From: Treponema sp.
Lineage (GTDB): Bacteria > Spirochaetota > Spirochaetia > Treponematales > Treponemataceae
Assembly: GCA_017392945.1 (NCBI GenBank)
Contig: JAFOSK010000067.1
Span: forward strand, 1 to 49,675
Length of the DNA: 49,675 nt
Direction of reading: 5' to 3'
Below the pieces are notes generated by a model. The model was not told where the DNA came from, searched no databases, and saw only the letters and a list, made by a program, of their open reading frames with translations. This document shows positions 17,737 to 26,464 of the stretch, piece by piece; the first letter of the stretch is position 1; every line of letters starts with the position of its first letter. The translations under genes and the position numbers were made by a program.

Positions 17737-19113
17737 ATGGCTGATTTGAATTCAAATGATCGTATTCTTGCAAGGCTTTCTGAACTTGCTGAACGCAATG
17801 ATCCTATCAACCCCGACCTGTATGCAAAGTATGATGTAAAGCGTGGTCTTCGTAATGCCAACGGAACGGGCGTCCTTGTAGGACTTACACGCATTGGTGA
17901 TGTAGTTGGATACGAAGTCGGACCTTCCGGTGAAAAAATTCCGGTTCCTGGACGCCTTATGTACCGCGGTTATGATGTTGTTGACCTCATAAAAGATGCA
18001 GAAAAAAATGATGATTATTGTTTTGAGCAGTGTGCATATCTTCTCCTTTTTGCTGAGTTGCCTACAAAATCTGAACTTGAAGAATTTAGAAAATTCCTTG
18101 GACAGTGCCGTGTCCTTCCTGCAAATTTTACAGAAGACATGATCATGAAGGCTCCGTCTCAGGATATCATGAATAAACTTGCCCGTGGTGTTCTAGCTTC
18201 TTATTCTTATGACAATGATGCAGAAAACCGCTCAATCGCTAATAACCTGCGGCAGTGTATAGAGCTTATTGCTCGTTTTTCAACACTTGCGGCTTATGGC
18301 TATCAGGCTCGCCGCCGTTACTACGAAAACAAATCAATGTATATTCATAATCCTAATCCGGCTCTTTCTACAGCAGAAAATTTTCTGCACTTGATCCGTC
18401 CGGACGGACAGTATACACTGCTTGAAGCTCAGATTCTTGATCTTGCCCTTATCCTTCATGCAGAGCATGGTGGTGGTAATAATTCTTCTCTTACGGTTCA
18501 TGTTGTTTCTTCAGCCGATACTGATACTTATTCTGCAATTGCGGCTGCCGTCGGTTCTCTTAAAGGTCGCCGTCATGGTGGTGCAAATATCCGCGTTGTA
18601 GAAATGATGGATGACATAAAGGCAAACGTAAAGCACTGGGATAATGAAGAAGAAGTCCGCGCATATCTCTATAAGATTGCCCTTAAGGAAGCTTTTGACC
18701 GCTCCGGAAAAATCTACGGAATGGGACATGCCGTTTATACAATCAGCGACCCTCGTGCACTTCTCCTGCGCGACAAGGCTGAACAGCTTGCAAAAGAAAA
18801 GGGAATGCTTGATGAATTCCATCTTTATAATCTTATTGAGCGTCTTGCTCCAGAGATTCTTATGGAAGTTCATCACACTGATAAGCGTATCTGTGCAAAT
18901 GTTGACCTTTATTCCGGCTTTGTATACACAATGTTAAATATTCCGCGCGAACTGTTCACCCCTATTTTTGCAGTAAGCCGTATTGCCGGATGGTCTGCAC
19001 ATAGAATTGAAGAGCTTATTGCCGGCGGAAGAATTTATCGTCCTGCATATAAGAATGTCTGCGAGCCGAGAGAATATGTTCCTATTGAATTAAGAACTGC
19101 AAAAAAGTCATGA
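17737..19113 (+). CDS. gltA: Citrate synthase
   Basis: 458 aa. It condenses acetyl-CoA and oxaloacetate to citrate in the cytoplasm. The catalytic triad is visible: His244 in HAEHGGGNNSS, His331 in GMGHAVYTISDPRA and Asp390 in NVDLYSGF. RRHGGAN (about 279-284) is also conserved. The sequence belongs to the form found in anaerobes, with a long N-terminal part (YDVKRGLRNANGTGVLVGLT). A fermenting spirochaete would use it for glutamate supply rather than a full cycle; that is inference. The start has a strong AAAGGGGG Shine-Dalgarno. Its stop overlaps the next gene by 4 bp. Confidence 0.93.
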   Translation: MADLNSNDRILARLSELAERNDPINPDLYAKYDVKRGLRNANGTGVLVGLTRIGDVVGYEVGPSGEKIPVPGRLMYRGYDVVDLIKDAEKNDDYCFEQCAYLLLFAELPTKSELEEFRKFLGQCRVLPANFTEDMIMKAPSQDIMNKLARGVLASYSYDNDAENRSIANNLRQCIELIARFSTLAAYGYQARRRYYENKSMYIHNPNPALSTAENFLHLIRPDGQYTLLEAQILDLALILHAEHGGGNNSSLTVHVVSSADTDTYSAIAAAVGSLKGRRHGGANIRVVEMMDDIKANVKHWDNEEEVRAYLYKIALKEAFDRSGKIYGMGHAVYTISDPRALLLRDKAEQLAKEKGMLDEFHLYNLIERLAPEILMEVHHTDKRICANVDLYSGFVYTMLNIPRELFTPIFAVSRIAGWSAHRIEELIAGGRIYRPAYKNVCEPREYVPIELRTAKKS

Positions 19114-19868
19114 GCTTACAGAGAATAGACAAAATACTTTCTCACGAAGGATTCGGAACCCGCAAGGGAATTAAAAAACTTCTGCGGGTAAGCGAAGTAA
19201 CTGTAAACGGAACAAAAGTAACTGATACAGGGTTTCTGGTTAATCCGGACAGAGATGTAATTTCCGTTGATGGCGAAGAGCTCTGCATACGCAAAAATCA
19301 CTATATTATGATGAACAAGAAGAAGGGGTATGTAAGTGCCAATAAAGACGGGCAGCATCCTACGGTTTTTGATCTTCTTGATGAATCGTACAGAACTCCG
19401 TATCTGCAGGAAAATCTTCATCTTGTAGGACGTCTGGACATGGATACTGAAGGACTTCTCCTTTTTACAACAGACGGAGCCCTTACGCACCGCATGACAA
19501 GTCCAAAATCTCATTCTCCGAAAAGTTATTTTGTCCGACTTGCAAAAGAAGAAAACGCTGATTCCCGGAAGCGTATTGCAGAGATTTTTGAACGAGGCGT
19601 ACGCATTCCGCCGGAAGACAACGAGCCGGAAGCAGACTGTAAGCCTGCAAAGATCAACTGGCTGGACGAAAAGGAAAACGTACTCACAATTACAGAAGGA
19701 AAGTATCATCAGGTAAAACGTATGTTCCGTGCCGTAGAAAATGAGGTTGTGTATCTTAAGCGGCTTACAATCGGTCCGTTAAGGCTGGATGAAAATCTTC
19801 AGCTTGGAGAGTATCGTGAACTTACAGAAGAAGAAGTAGATCGGTTTCTTAACCCATGCAGTGATTGA
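19110..19868 (+). CDS. RsuA/RluB/RluE-family rRNA pseudouridine synthase
   Basis: 252 aa. An N-terminal S4 RNA-binding domain (MSLQRIDKILSHEGFGTRKGIKKLL, about 1-60) precedes the catalytic domain. The catalytic Asp (about residue 110) is in GRLDMDTEGLLLFT, and KYHQVKRMF is the conserved C-terminal motif. It converts a uridine in 16S or 23S rRNA to pseudouridine; which site cannot be read from sequence, though the length is close to RsuA. The ATG overlaps the gltA stop (ATGA), so expression is coupled to citrate synthase, with no obvious functional connection. Confidence 0.88.
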   Translation: MSLQRIDKILSHEGFGTRKGIKKLLRVSEVTVNGTKVTDTGFLVNPDRDVISVDGEELCIRKNHYIMMNKKKGYVSANKDGQHPTVFDLLDESYRTPYLQENLHLVGRLDMDTEGLLLFTTDGALTHRMTSPKSHSPKSYFVRLAKEENADSRKRIAEIFERGVRIPPEDNEPEADCKPAKINWLDEKENVLTITEGKYHQVKRMFRAVENEVVYLKRLTIGPLRLDENLQLGEYRELTEEEVDRFLNPCSD

Positions 19869-19893
19869 AAATGCGAGTATTTTAGTATATTAT
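19865..19893 (+). promoter_or_regulatory. Promoter of the formate-THF ligase gene
   Basis: TTGAAA, 17-bp spacer, TATTAT. The -35 overlaps the stop codon of the preceding gene. A small hairpin (ATTTAG-TTTT-CTAAAT) sits in the roughly 65-nt leader. I see no folate riboswitch core. Confidence 0.4.
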
Positions 19894-19963
19894 TTGGAGA
19901 CGTTTAACATAGCCTAAAACACGACATTTAGTTTTCTAAATAGTCAACTTCAGGAGTTTAAAA

Positions 19964-21646
19964 TTGACAGATATTGAGATCGCTCAGAAAAATGTAATGA
20001 TTCCGGTAACTGATGTAGCTTCTAAAATTGGAATTAAACCGGAGGATCTTGAACTTTACGGCCCGTACAAGGCAAAACTTACAATGAAAAAACTCAGGGA
20101 GTTGCAGGCAAAAGCTTCAGATCCTTCTGGACGCGGAAAGCTTATTCTTGTTACTGCAATTACACCGACACCGGCCGGCGAAGGAAAATCAACAGTTTCG
20201 ATCGGTCTAGGTGACGGACTTAGAAAAATCGGAAAAAATGCAGTTATTGCACTTAGGGAACCGTCCCTCGGACCTTGTTTTGGTGTAAAGGGTGGTGCCT
20301 GCGGTGGCGGACATGCTCAGATTGTTCCGATGGAAGATATAAATCTTCATTTTACAGGTGATATCCACGCAATCTCTATTGCAAACAATCTTATTGCAGC
20401 TCTTATAGATAATCACATTCAGCAGGGAAACGAACTTGGTATTGATCCTAGGACTGTAACTTGGAAACGTTGTGTAGATCTTAATGATCGCCAGCTCAGG
20501 AATATTGTAAGCGGTCTTGGCGCAAGAACGGACGGGACACCTCGTGAGGATCATTTTCAGATTACAGTTGCTTCGGAAATCATGGCAATAATCTGTCTTA
20601 GCCGTTCAATTTCTGAACTCAAGGAAAGAATTTCTAATATCATAATAGGAAAAAATTATAACCGCGAAAATGTTAAGTTCGGTGATTTAAAGTGTACAGG
20701 TGCAGTTGCAGCCCTTCTAAAGGATGCAATTCGTCCTAATCTTGTGCAGACTCTTGAAAAAAATCCTGTTTTTGTTCACGGAGGTCCTTTTGCAAATATC
20801 GCACACGGATGTAACTCTATTAATGCAACGTTGAGTGCACTTGCAACCGGTGACTATGTTGTTACGGAAGCAGGCTTTGCTGCTGACCTGGGCGCAGAGA
20901 AATTCCTTGACATCAAGTGCCGTGTTGCAGGAATTGCTCCTAGTGCAGTTGTAATTGTTGCTACAATTCGTGCTCTTAAGATGCACGGAGGTGTTGCAAA
21001 GACCGAACTTTCTAAGCCTGACTGCGCTGCCCTTGAAAAAGGCTTTGCAAACCTTAAGGCTCATATTGAAAACATCGGTAAATTCGGCGTTCCTGCTGTT
21101 GTTGCTGTAAATAAGTTTATAACAGACACAGATGATGAAATTGCTCTTCTTGAAAAACTCTGTAAAGAAAACGGTTCTACTGCTGTTCTGTGCGAAGGTT
21201 GGGGTAAAGGCGGAGAAGGTGCAGTTAAACTTGCAGAAGTTGTAGCGGATGTATGTGACAAAGGAAAGGCAGATTTCCATCATCTTTATGAAGACAGTCT
21301 TTCTCTTGAAAAGAAGATTGAAAAAATTGCTACAGAAATCTATCATGCCGGTTCTGTTGAGTTCCAGGGCTCTGCATTAAAGAAACTTAAGGATTTTGAG
21401 GCTCAGGGATACGGAAAACTTCCTGTATGCGTTGCAAAAACTCAGAATTCAATCAGTCATGATCCAAAACTTGTAGGGGATCCGAGAGGATATGTTTTCC
21501 CTGTACGCGACGTTCAGCTTTATGCGGGTGCTGGTTTTGTTGTAGCTCTTGCCGGAGATATTATGACAATGCCTGGTCTTCCAAAGGCTCCTGCTGCGCT
21601 TAATATTGACGTTGATGATGACGGAATTATTTCAGGATTGTTCTGA
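19964..21646 (+). CDS. fhs: Formate-tetrahydrofolate ligase
   Basis: 560 aa, the normal length. It makes 10-formyl-THF from formate, THF and ATP, feeding one-carbon metabolism or the acetyl-CoA pathway. The ATP loop [11 protein letters not shown] is at residues 67-77, followed by [22 protein letters not shown] and [11 protein letters not shown], all highly conserved. The start is TTG, fixed by AGGAG 7 nt upstream; no in-frame ATG fits. It is a single gene with its own promoter. In gut treponemes this enzyme serves acetogenesis in some species and purine synthesis in others; nothing here separates the two. Confidence 0.95.
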   Translation: MTDIEIAQKNVMIPVTDVASKIGIKPEDLELYGPYKAKLTMKKLRELQAKASDPSGRGKLILVTAITPTPAGEGKSTVSIGLGDGLRKIGKNAVIALREPSLGPCFGVKGGACGGGHAQIVPMEDINLHFTGDIHAISIANNLIAALIDNHIQQGNELGIDPRTVTWKRCVDLNDRQLRNIVSGLGARTDGTPREDHFQITVASEIMAIICLSRSISELKERISNIIIGKNYNRENVKFGDLKCTGAVAALLKDAIRPNLVQTLEKNPVFVHGGPFANIAHGCNSINATLSALATGDYVVTEAGFAADLGAEKFLDIKCRVAGIAPSAVVIVATIRALKMHGGVAKTELSKPDCAALEKGFANLKAHIENIGKFGVPAVVAVNKFITDTDDEIALLEKLCKENGSTAVLCEGWGKGGEGAVKLAEVVADVCDKGKADFHHLYEDSLSLEKKIEKIATEIYHAGSVEFQGSALKKLKDFEAQGYGKLPVCVAKTQNSISHDPKLVGDPRGYVFPVRDVQLYAGAGFVVALAGDIMTMPGLPKAPAALNIDVDDDGIISGLF

Positions 21647-21671
21647 TATTTAGGATTCTGTTTTGCTCCAT

Positions 21672-21700
21672 TTGACTATGTTTGTCATATGTATTAACAT
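21672..21700 (+). promoter_or_regulatory. Candidate promoter of tRNA-Arg
   Basis: TTGACT, 17-bp spacer, TAACAT, about 90 bp before the tRNA. The leader between them contains a GC-rich hairpin (CTGCTG with CAGCAG, about 21708-21730). Confidence 0.35.
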
Positions 21701-21793
21701 GTAAATCCCTGCTGTCGGAAAAAGCAGCAGAAAGGTTGTGAGTCCGCCGGCATGGCTGTGCGATGTTGATTCTGCGGATCATTACCTGTATAT

Positions 21794-21867
21794 GTCCCTG
21801 TAGCTCAGCTGGATAGAGCATCCGCCTCCTAAGCGGAAGGTCGTGCGTTCGACTCGCATTTGGGACA
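21794..21867 (+). tRNA. tRNA-Arg (anticodon CCU)
   Basis: A 74-nt cloverleaf. The acceptor stem (GTCCCTG with TTGGGAC) has a T-T mismatch at its sixth pair. D arm GCTC/GAGC, anticodon stem TCCGC/GCGGA with loop CTCCTAA (anticodon CCT in DNA), and T arm GTGCG/CGCAT with TTCGACT. CCA is not encoded. It reads the AGG codon. Confidence 0.93.
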
Positions 21868-21869
21868 AA

Positions 21870-21905
21870 AAAATACCGTTGTGGATTCACAACGGTATTT
21901 TTTTT
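21870..21905. terminator. Strong bidirectional terminator
   Basis: A 13-14 bp perfect stem (AATACCGTTGTG pairing with CACAACGGTATT, 4-nt loop) with T-tracts of at least seven on both strands. It serves tRNA-Arg on the plus strand and the MBL-fold gene on the minus strand. Confidence 0.9.
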
Positions 21906-21920
21906 GTCCGTGTATGTTGG

Positions 21921-22763
21921 TTAGAAATCGTAGTATACTCCGCGACGGACAATTGTTCCGAATCCGTCCTTTGAAACTTCCTTATTCTCGCAGCCGTCAT
22001 TATAATGGCAGATATGAGTAATAGGCTTTAATTCTGCTGGAATGATTTTTTTCAGTTCATTGTAGCTTGTATGAACGGCATTTTCCGTAAATGAACAGTC
22101 ATGGAAGATTGCCTCAAGATCATATTTTTCTGAAATCCATTTGATAAGTTCCGGGTCAGCCTTTGAATCTCCTGTAAAAAGAATCTTTTCGTCAATAAGA
22201 ACACCAAGGGAATAGAAACTGTTTTTCCATGTGTTTCTGTCAGTAAACAGATGCTTTGTGCGGAACAGCTTTAGGTTTATAGAACCTACGTTTGCATTGT
22301 AGAACGGCCGTGGAGCATTTTTTATTTTTTCAGGTCTTATCTGGTCAAAATAATCGTCGAAAGTCATTTTTTGGCGCATTCCTAATTCTCCGCGAATGGC
22401 AAGTCCTCCCCGAAGGGAATTTTTCCAGAGAACCTTTTTGTAGTCATCCGTGATAATCATTTTTGGACGGCGTTTAGTTATATACATGTTTGAAAGAGCG
22501 ACTTCTTCTAGACCTCCGATGTGGTCTGCATGAGAATGTGTAATAAGATAATTCTTCACGTTTGTTATCTCTGAATTAAAATCATTAAACGACAGAGGGC
22601 ACAATGTACCACAGTCGACAAGAACATGATCTTTACCTTTTATGATAAGAATATTGTTTTGATAATTTAGTTTTGTGAAAGCGCTGCCGGTGCCCAAAAA
22701 AAACAGGGACAGCTGACCTTCATTTGTAAATTCAATTTTGCTGTAAAATTCTCTTGTTTTCAT
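21921..22763 (-). CDS. MBL-fold metallo-hydrolase
   Basis: 280 aa. The metallo-beta-lactamase signature HSHADHIGG (about 76-84), an upstream VDCG and a downstream GDS with a conserved Asp (FTGDSKAD) give the usual two-metal site, and a late HICHYN supplies the last histidine. The fold is shared by RNases, phosphodiesterases and lactonases; the opening SLFFLGTGSAFTKLNYQNN resembles the RNase Z/phosphodiesterase branch. The substrate is unknown. No Shine-Dalgarno; an extended -10 ends 7 nt before the ATG. It diverges from the amylase gene with only 46 bp between start codons. Confidence 0.82.
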   Translation of the reverse strand: MKTREFYSKIEFTNEGQLSLFFLGTGSAFTKLNYQNNILIIKGKDHVLVDCGTLCPLSFNDFNSEITNVKNYLITHSHADHIGGLEEVALSNMYITKRRPKMIITDDYKKVLWKNSLRGGLAIRGELGMRQKMTFDDYFDQIRPEKIKNAPRPFYNANVGSINLKLFRTKHLFTDRNTWKNSFYSLGVLIDEKILFTGDSKADPELIKWISEKYDLEAIFHDCSFTENAVHTSYNELKKIIPAELKPITHICHYNDGCENKEVSKDGFGTIVRRGVYYDF

Positions 22764-22770
22764 TTCTATT

Positions 22771-22779
22771 AGTATAGCA
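22771..22779 (-). promoter_or_regulatory. Extended -10 promoter of the MBL-fold gene
   Basis: TGCTATACT on the minus strand, ending 7 nt before the ATG at 22763. It has the TGn extension and no Shine-Dalgarno downstream. Confidence 0.5.
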
Positions 22780-22797
22780 TAACAAAAATCTTTGGAA

Positions 22798-22803
22798 TAG
22801 AAT
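22798..22803 (+). promoter_or_regulatory. -10 element of the GH13 gene
   Basis: TAGAAT ending 6 nt before the ATG at 22810. AGAGG is present but directly abuts the ATG, too close to act as a Shine-Dalgarno. The -35 is poor. Confidence 0.35.
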
Positions 22804-22809
22804 AGAGGA

Positions 22810-24597
22810 ATGAATTTATCTGCAATACAGCATTTTGCGTATGATAATTTGTGTTATCAGCTTAATAATGATGAACTTGAGATTAGTATTTTAACAGGGA
22901 AAGACATTGATTCTGTTTTTATCATATATGGAGATCCTTTTTCGAAAGGAATAATGGGTGGAAACTTCCGTTGGACTGGGGACGAAAAAGAAATTACGGA
23001 TAAAAAAGAGCTTCAGGAACATTACAGATGGACTGTGGTTATTGCTCCGGAGTTTAAAAGGCTTTCATATTGTTTTAGACTTGTTTCTGGTGATGAACAG
23101 GTTTATTTTACGCACAATGGATTTTTAACAAAACGTGAATACGAAGATGGTGACAATAATCAGGTCCGTTTTATATATCCATGGATGAATCCTGCTGATA
23201 CGTTCCTTACTCCTGACTGGGTTCAGAAAACTGTATGGTATCAGATTTTCCCGGCCCGCTTTTGCAGGGGGGAAAGTTCATTCACTCCTGAAAATATGCT
23301 TTCATGGGATTACTCTGCCGGAGAAATTAGGCAGAACCAGAAAGAACCTGTTTATGGCGGAAATATTCAGGGAATTATTGACCGGCTTGATTATCTTAAG
23401 GAACTTGGAATTACAGGAATATATACGACGCCGCTTAATAAATCTACAAGTCAGCACAAGTATAATACTGATGACTATACGATGATAGATCCTGAATTCG
23501 GTGATGAAGCTTTGATGAGAAAATTTGTCTGCGAAGCTCATAAAAGAAATATCCGCATTATGCTGGACGGTGTTTTTAATCATTCTGGCTGGTTTTTTGA
23601 TAAATGGCAGGATGTTTGGAAAAACAAAGAAAAATCAAAGTATGCTGACTGGTTTATGATTAAAGATTTCGATTTTGAAGAACCGGGGTATGGTTATGGC
23701 AATGGAAATTCTGGTAAGGGGAAATATTACGCATTTGCTTTTGTGGATTGGATGCCAAAACTGAATACAAATAATCCTGAAGTTATTTCATACATATTGG
23801 ATGTGTGCCGTTCTTGGGTGAAGGAATATGATATTGACGGCTTAAGACTTGATGTAGCAAATGAAATAAGTCATGTTTTCTGTACAAGACTTCGTACTGA
23901 GATGAAGTCGTTAAAAACTGATTTTTATATTGTCGGGGAGATATGGCATAATGCGCAGCCGTGGTTGAGAGGAACGGAATTTGATTCGGTAATGAATTAT
24001 CCGTTGCAGCATGCTATTGCCGATTTTGTCTGCAAAAAAGATTATGATGTTAAGAGCTTTGAATTTGCTCTTAACCGCTGTTATTCAATGTATTACAGAC
24101 AGGTGAATAAAGTGCTTTTCAATCAGATGGACAGTCATGATACGATCCGCATTTTGAACCGTTGTAATTCAGATGCAAAAAAGGCCCGTCAGGCTCTTGC
24201 CCTTATGTTTGCAATGTCCGGCTCAATCTGTATATACTATGGAACGGAAATTCTTTTGCCGGGTGGACATGATCCTGATAACCGCAGATGTATGCCTTGG
24301 AAGGATATTGATGCCGGAAAATTTGCAGCAGAACAGGATTTTATGCGTTCTCTTATAAAGTTACGCAAGACAAGTCCTGCCTTACTAAGCCCGGATTATT
24401 ATTTCTGTTATGATGAATCTGATCCGTACGGGAAAAAACGAATATTGAATCTGCTTAAAGTTTCTGAAGCGGGAGATGAAAAAATCAGAATTTTCTTAAA
24501 TTGCGGGGATTCTGAATGGGATGAAATGAAACTTATAGCCGGTAGAGAGGTTCTTCTTAAGGCTGAGGGCATATTGATTTGCAGGGAAATCGAATAA
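22810..24597 (+). CDS. GH13 maltogenic amylase/neopullulanase/cyclomaltodextrinase
   Basis: 595 aa with no signal peptide, so cytoplasmic. An N-terminal CBM34-like beta domain (about 1-125) precedes the (beta/alpha)8 barrel. GH13 catalytic residues are in place: nucleophile Asp348 (DGLRLDVANE), acid/base Glu377 (IVGEIWH) and Asp444 (MDSHDT). The domain order, the length and YQIFPARFCRG near residue 144 point to subfamily GH13_20, whose members hydrolyse cyclodextrins, pullulan or imported maltodextrins. It would supply maltose and glucose from imported oligosaccharides. An acyltransferase gene follows after 108 bp. Confidence 0.9.
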   Translation: MNLSAIQHFAYDNLCYQLNNDELEISILTGKDIDSVFIIYGDPFSKGIMGGNFRWTGDEKEITDKKELQEHYRWTVVIAPEFKRLSYCFRLVSGDEQVYFTHNGFLTKREYEDGDNNQVRFIYPWMNPADTFLTPDWVQKTVWYQIFPARFCRGESSFTPENMLSWDYSAGEIRQNQKEPVYGGNIQGIIDRLDYLKELGITGIYTTPLNKSTSQHKYNTDDYTMIDPEFGDEALMRKFVCEAHKRNIRIMLDGVFNHSGWFFDKWQDVWKNKEKSKYADWFMIKDFDFEEPGYGYGNGNSGKGKYYAFAFVDWMPKLNTNNPEVISYILDVCRSWVKEYDIDGLRLDVANEISHVFCTRLRTEMKSLKTDFYIVGEIWHNAQPWLRGTEFDSVMNYPLQHAIADFVCKKDYDVKSFEFALNRCYSMYYRQVNKVLFNQMDSHDTIRILNRCNSDAKKARQALALMFAMSGSICIYYGTEILLPGGHDPDNRRCMPWKDIDAGKFAAEQDFMRSLIKLRKTSPALLSPDYYFCYDESDPYGKKRILNLLKVSEAGDEKIRIFLNCGDSEWDEMKLIAGREVLLKAEGILICREIE

Positions 24598-24705
24598 TAA
24601 GCGAATATCACCGCAGGCAACTGATATTAAGACAAGGAGCTGTCTGCTGTATTATGCGCTATAAAAATTTCTGCGCGGATAAAAATGAGGATGGATTCTT
24701 AGACT

Positions 24706-25866
24706 ATGGAAACAAAAGAACTTGCTGTTACGCTTGAAAAAAAAGGTGCAGAACAGAAAAAAATAAATTATCAGTTCAAAGTTCTGTATGCAATTGGAAT
24801 TATAATGGTTGTTGCAGGTCATGCAAATGCAGAAACCGTTTTATTCTTGAACGAGGTTATTCATGTATGTGGATTTCACATGGCTTTATTTGTTTTTGCT
24901 TCCGGGTATTTTTACAGTAAATCAAAGGACGGCTGTCCTTTTCAGTATATCATAGGCAAAGTAAAGAGACTTTTGGTTCCTTATTTTTTCTGGAATGTAT
25001 TTTACGGGGGACTTGTTTTTTTACTTTCAAAATTTGGTTTTAGATACGGACTTCCGCTTACATGGCAGAAATTTCTCTATATTCCATTTGTAGACGGTCC
25101 GGCTTTTCCTTTTAATCTTTCGGCTTGGTTTGTGATTCCTCTTTTTGTTACGGAAGTTTACAACGTTCTTATAAGAAAGCTTTTGTCACGCTTTGATACC
25201 AGCAGGAAAGAATGTTTTCTTTTGATTTTCAATTGTCTGCTTGGAATTACAGGCATTTGGCTTGCAAATAAGGGATATAATAGTTTTGGCTGGCTTTTCT
25301 TGACAAGATTCCTGTATTTTACATGTTTTTATTCTTTTGGGTATATTTATAAAGTCTACCTGGAAAAAAAGGATACGTTTTCAAGCTTCTGGTATTTTAC
25401 AATTATCATTATGATTGAGCTGCTTCTAATATTGATTTACGGTCATTCTCCTACATACAGTATTGTCGGAATGTTTAATTTTGATAATCCTGTGGTTTCT
25501 GTTTTTGCCGGTATCTTAGGAATTGCTTTCTGGCTTAGGGTTTCGCGCATTTTATCTCCTGTTATAGGAAAGTCGAAATATCTTAATGCTGTGGCTGACA
25601 ATACTTTTTCAATAATGATAAATCATGAACTGGGCTTTTTTATTCTTAAACTGATGTTTTATTTTGCTGCAGTGCTTCTGCCGTTCATGCCGGAATTTCC
25701 TGATGAAAAATTGTTCGTTGAATACGAATATCTGTATCTTCCTAGAGGACGGGGTTTCCCGGTATTGTATGTTTTTGCCGGAATTGCGTTTGCGGTTCTT
25801 TTGCAGAAGGCGTTGGACTTCGCTGTAAATGCTGTGAAAATTAAGATCGCAAAGCGGAATGCATAA
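24706..25866 (+). CDS. Acyltransferase 3 family membrane protein
   Basis: 386 aa with about ten membrane helices. The N-terminal signature is present: a conserved His in VVAGHANAE, then FHMALFVFASGYFYSK and KRLLVPYFFW. This is the acyltransferase-3 fold, which transfers acetyl or other acyl groups to sugars of surface polysaccharides, lipids or antibiotics from the cytoplasmic side. The acceptor is unknown and no polysaccharide genes are adjacent. The ATG has only a distant GAGGA (about 14 nt). It follows the amylase gene by 108 bp and may or may not be in its transcript. Confidence 0.82.
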   Translation: METKELAVTLEKKGAEQKKINYQFKVLYAIGIIMVVAGHANAETVLFLNEVIHVCGFHMALFVFASGYFYSKSKDGCPFQYIIGKVKRLLVPYFFWNVFYGGLVFLLSKFGFRYGLPLTWQKFLYIPFVDGPAFPFNLSAWFVIPLFVTEVYNVLIRKLLSRFDTSRKECFLLIFNCLLGITGIWLANKGYNSFGWLFLTRFLYFTCFYSFGYIYKVYLEKKDTFSSFWYFTIIIMIELLLILIYGHSPTYSIVGMFNFDNPVVSVFAGILGIAFWLRVSRILSPVIGKSKYLNAVADNTFSIMINHELGFFILKLMFYFAAVLLPFMPEFPDEKLFVEYEYLYLPRGRGFPVLYVFAGIAFAVLLQKALDFAVNAVKIKIAKRNA

Positions 25867-26134
25867 TGTATTCTGAATGCTTTTTGATCCAGGCTTTGGT
25901 ACAAATCCAAAAGCGATGAATTCATGGGTTTGAATGTGTGTGTGGTTTGATCCAATGTTTTTTTTCTGCAGGTTATGGACTAGCTTTGTAAGCTTGTAAC
26001 TTGCAGGAACTGTATGCAGGATTTAAGTCTGTGATTTTTTAAATGTCTAAATATACGGCATTCCGGCAATTTTTTAGTTATATTGCACGGCGCTTTTTTT
26101 TAACTGATATAATGAGCAGGACTGGAAATAGATG
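25867..26134. other. Convergent intergenic region, no gene seen
   Basis: 268 bp between the acyltransferase (plus) and a small membrane-protein gene (minus). The region is AT-rich. I see no tRNA, no convincing terminator and no coding signal; a plus-strand reading frame that runs from here into the minus-strand gene looks like its shadow. Confidence 0.6.
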
Positions 26135-26464
26135 TCAGCGTATCTTTCCGAAACATACGTTTATAACGCAGAAAGATGCAATGAGAGCACAGATATATAT
26201 CAACGCAAGGTACGGAAAGACCGGCGGAAATGCAGCTGTAAGGACTCCGCATGATATGGTGAATGTCCCTATGCATAAAGCTGTTATTCCGCTCGTCTTT
26301 CCTGCGTGTACGGTGCGCTGTTTTTCTTCGGCATCGCTACGGCTTTCTGCCAGCCTATTCAAGAATGCTGCAGAACTAAAATAAATTCCTGTAGCAATAA
26401 AAATAATACCTGCTATTACGAACGTCGCCGTTATTGCAATTAATTTAATTCCGCTGACACTCAT
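26135..26464 (-). CDS. Small membrane protein, DUF3784-like
   Basis: 109 aa with three hydrophobic segments (about 8-30, 58-78 and 84-104) and a charged stretch between the first two. The layout, a first helix ending GIYF, a polar SRSDAEEKQR segment and then two helices, recalls DUF3784 small membrane proteins, but the match is loose. The ATG overlaps the stop of the RluA-type synthase (ATGA), so the coupling argues that it is a real gene. It is last in a three-gene minus-strand operon. Function unknown. Confidence 0.6.
   Translation of the reverse strand: MSVSGIKLIAITATFVIAGIIFIATGIYFSSAAFLNRLAESRSDAEEKQRTVHAGKTSGITALCIGTFTISCGVLTAAFPPVFPYLALIYICALIASFCVINVCFGKIR

Noticed and set aside
19116..19709. 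Open reading frame of 197 codons antisense to the RsuA-family gene
   Set aside because: Composition of a shadow frame, while the plus-strand frame has clear S4 and catalytic motifs.
19868..19963. THF riboswitch before formate-THF ligase
   Set aside because: The leader is about 65 nt and lacks the known conserved core; only a weak hairpin is present.
20717..21346. Open reading frame of 209 codons antisense to formate-THF ligase
   Set aside because: Cys/Asn/Phe-rich composition typical of antisense frames of AT-rich genes; the plus-strand gene is certain.
21766..21794. TTGATT-N17-TATATG as the promoter of tRNA-Arg
   Set aside because: The -10 would overlap the first base of the mature tRNA, so transcription would start inside it.
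21627..21890. Reading frame across tRNA-Arg on the minus strand
   Set aside because: It reads through a tRNA, a classic false gene.
26043..26384. Plus-strand reading frame over the small membrane-protein gene
   Set aside because: The minus-strand frame has membrane helices and an ATGA overlap with the upstream gene; the plus frame has neither and is mixed in composition.
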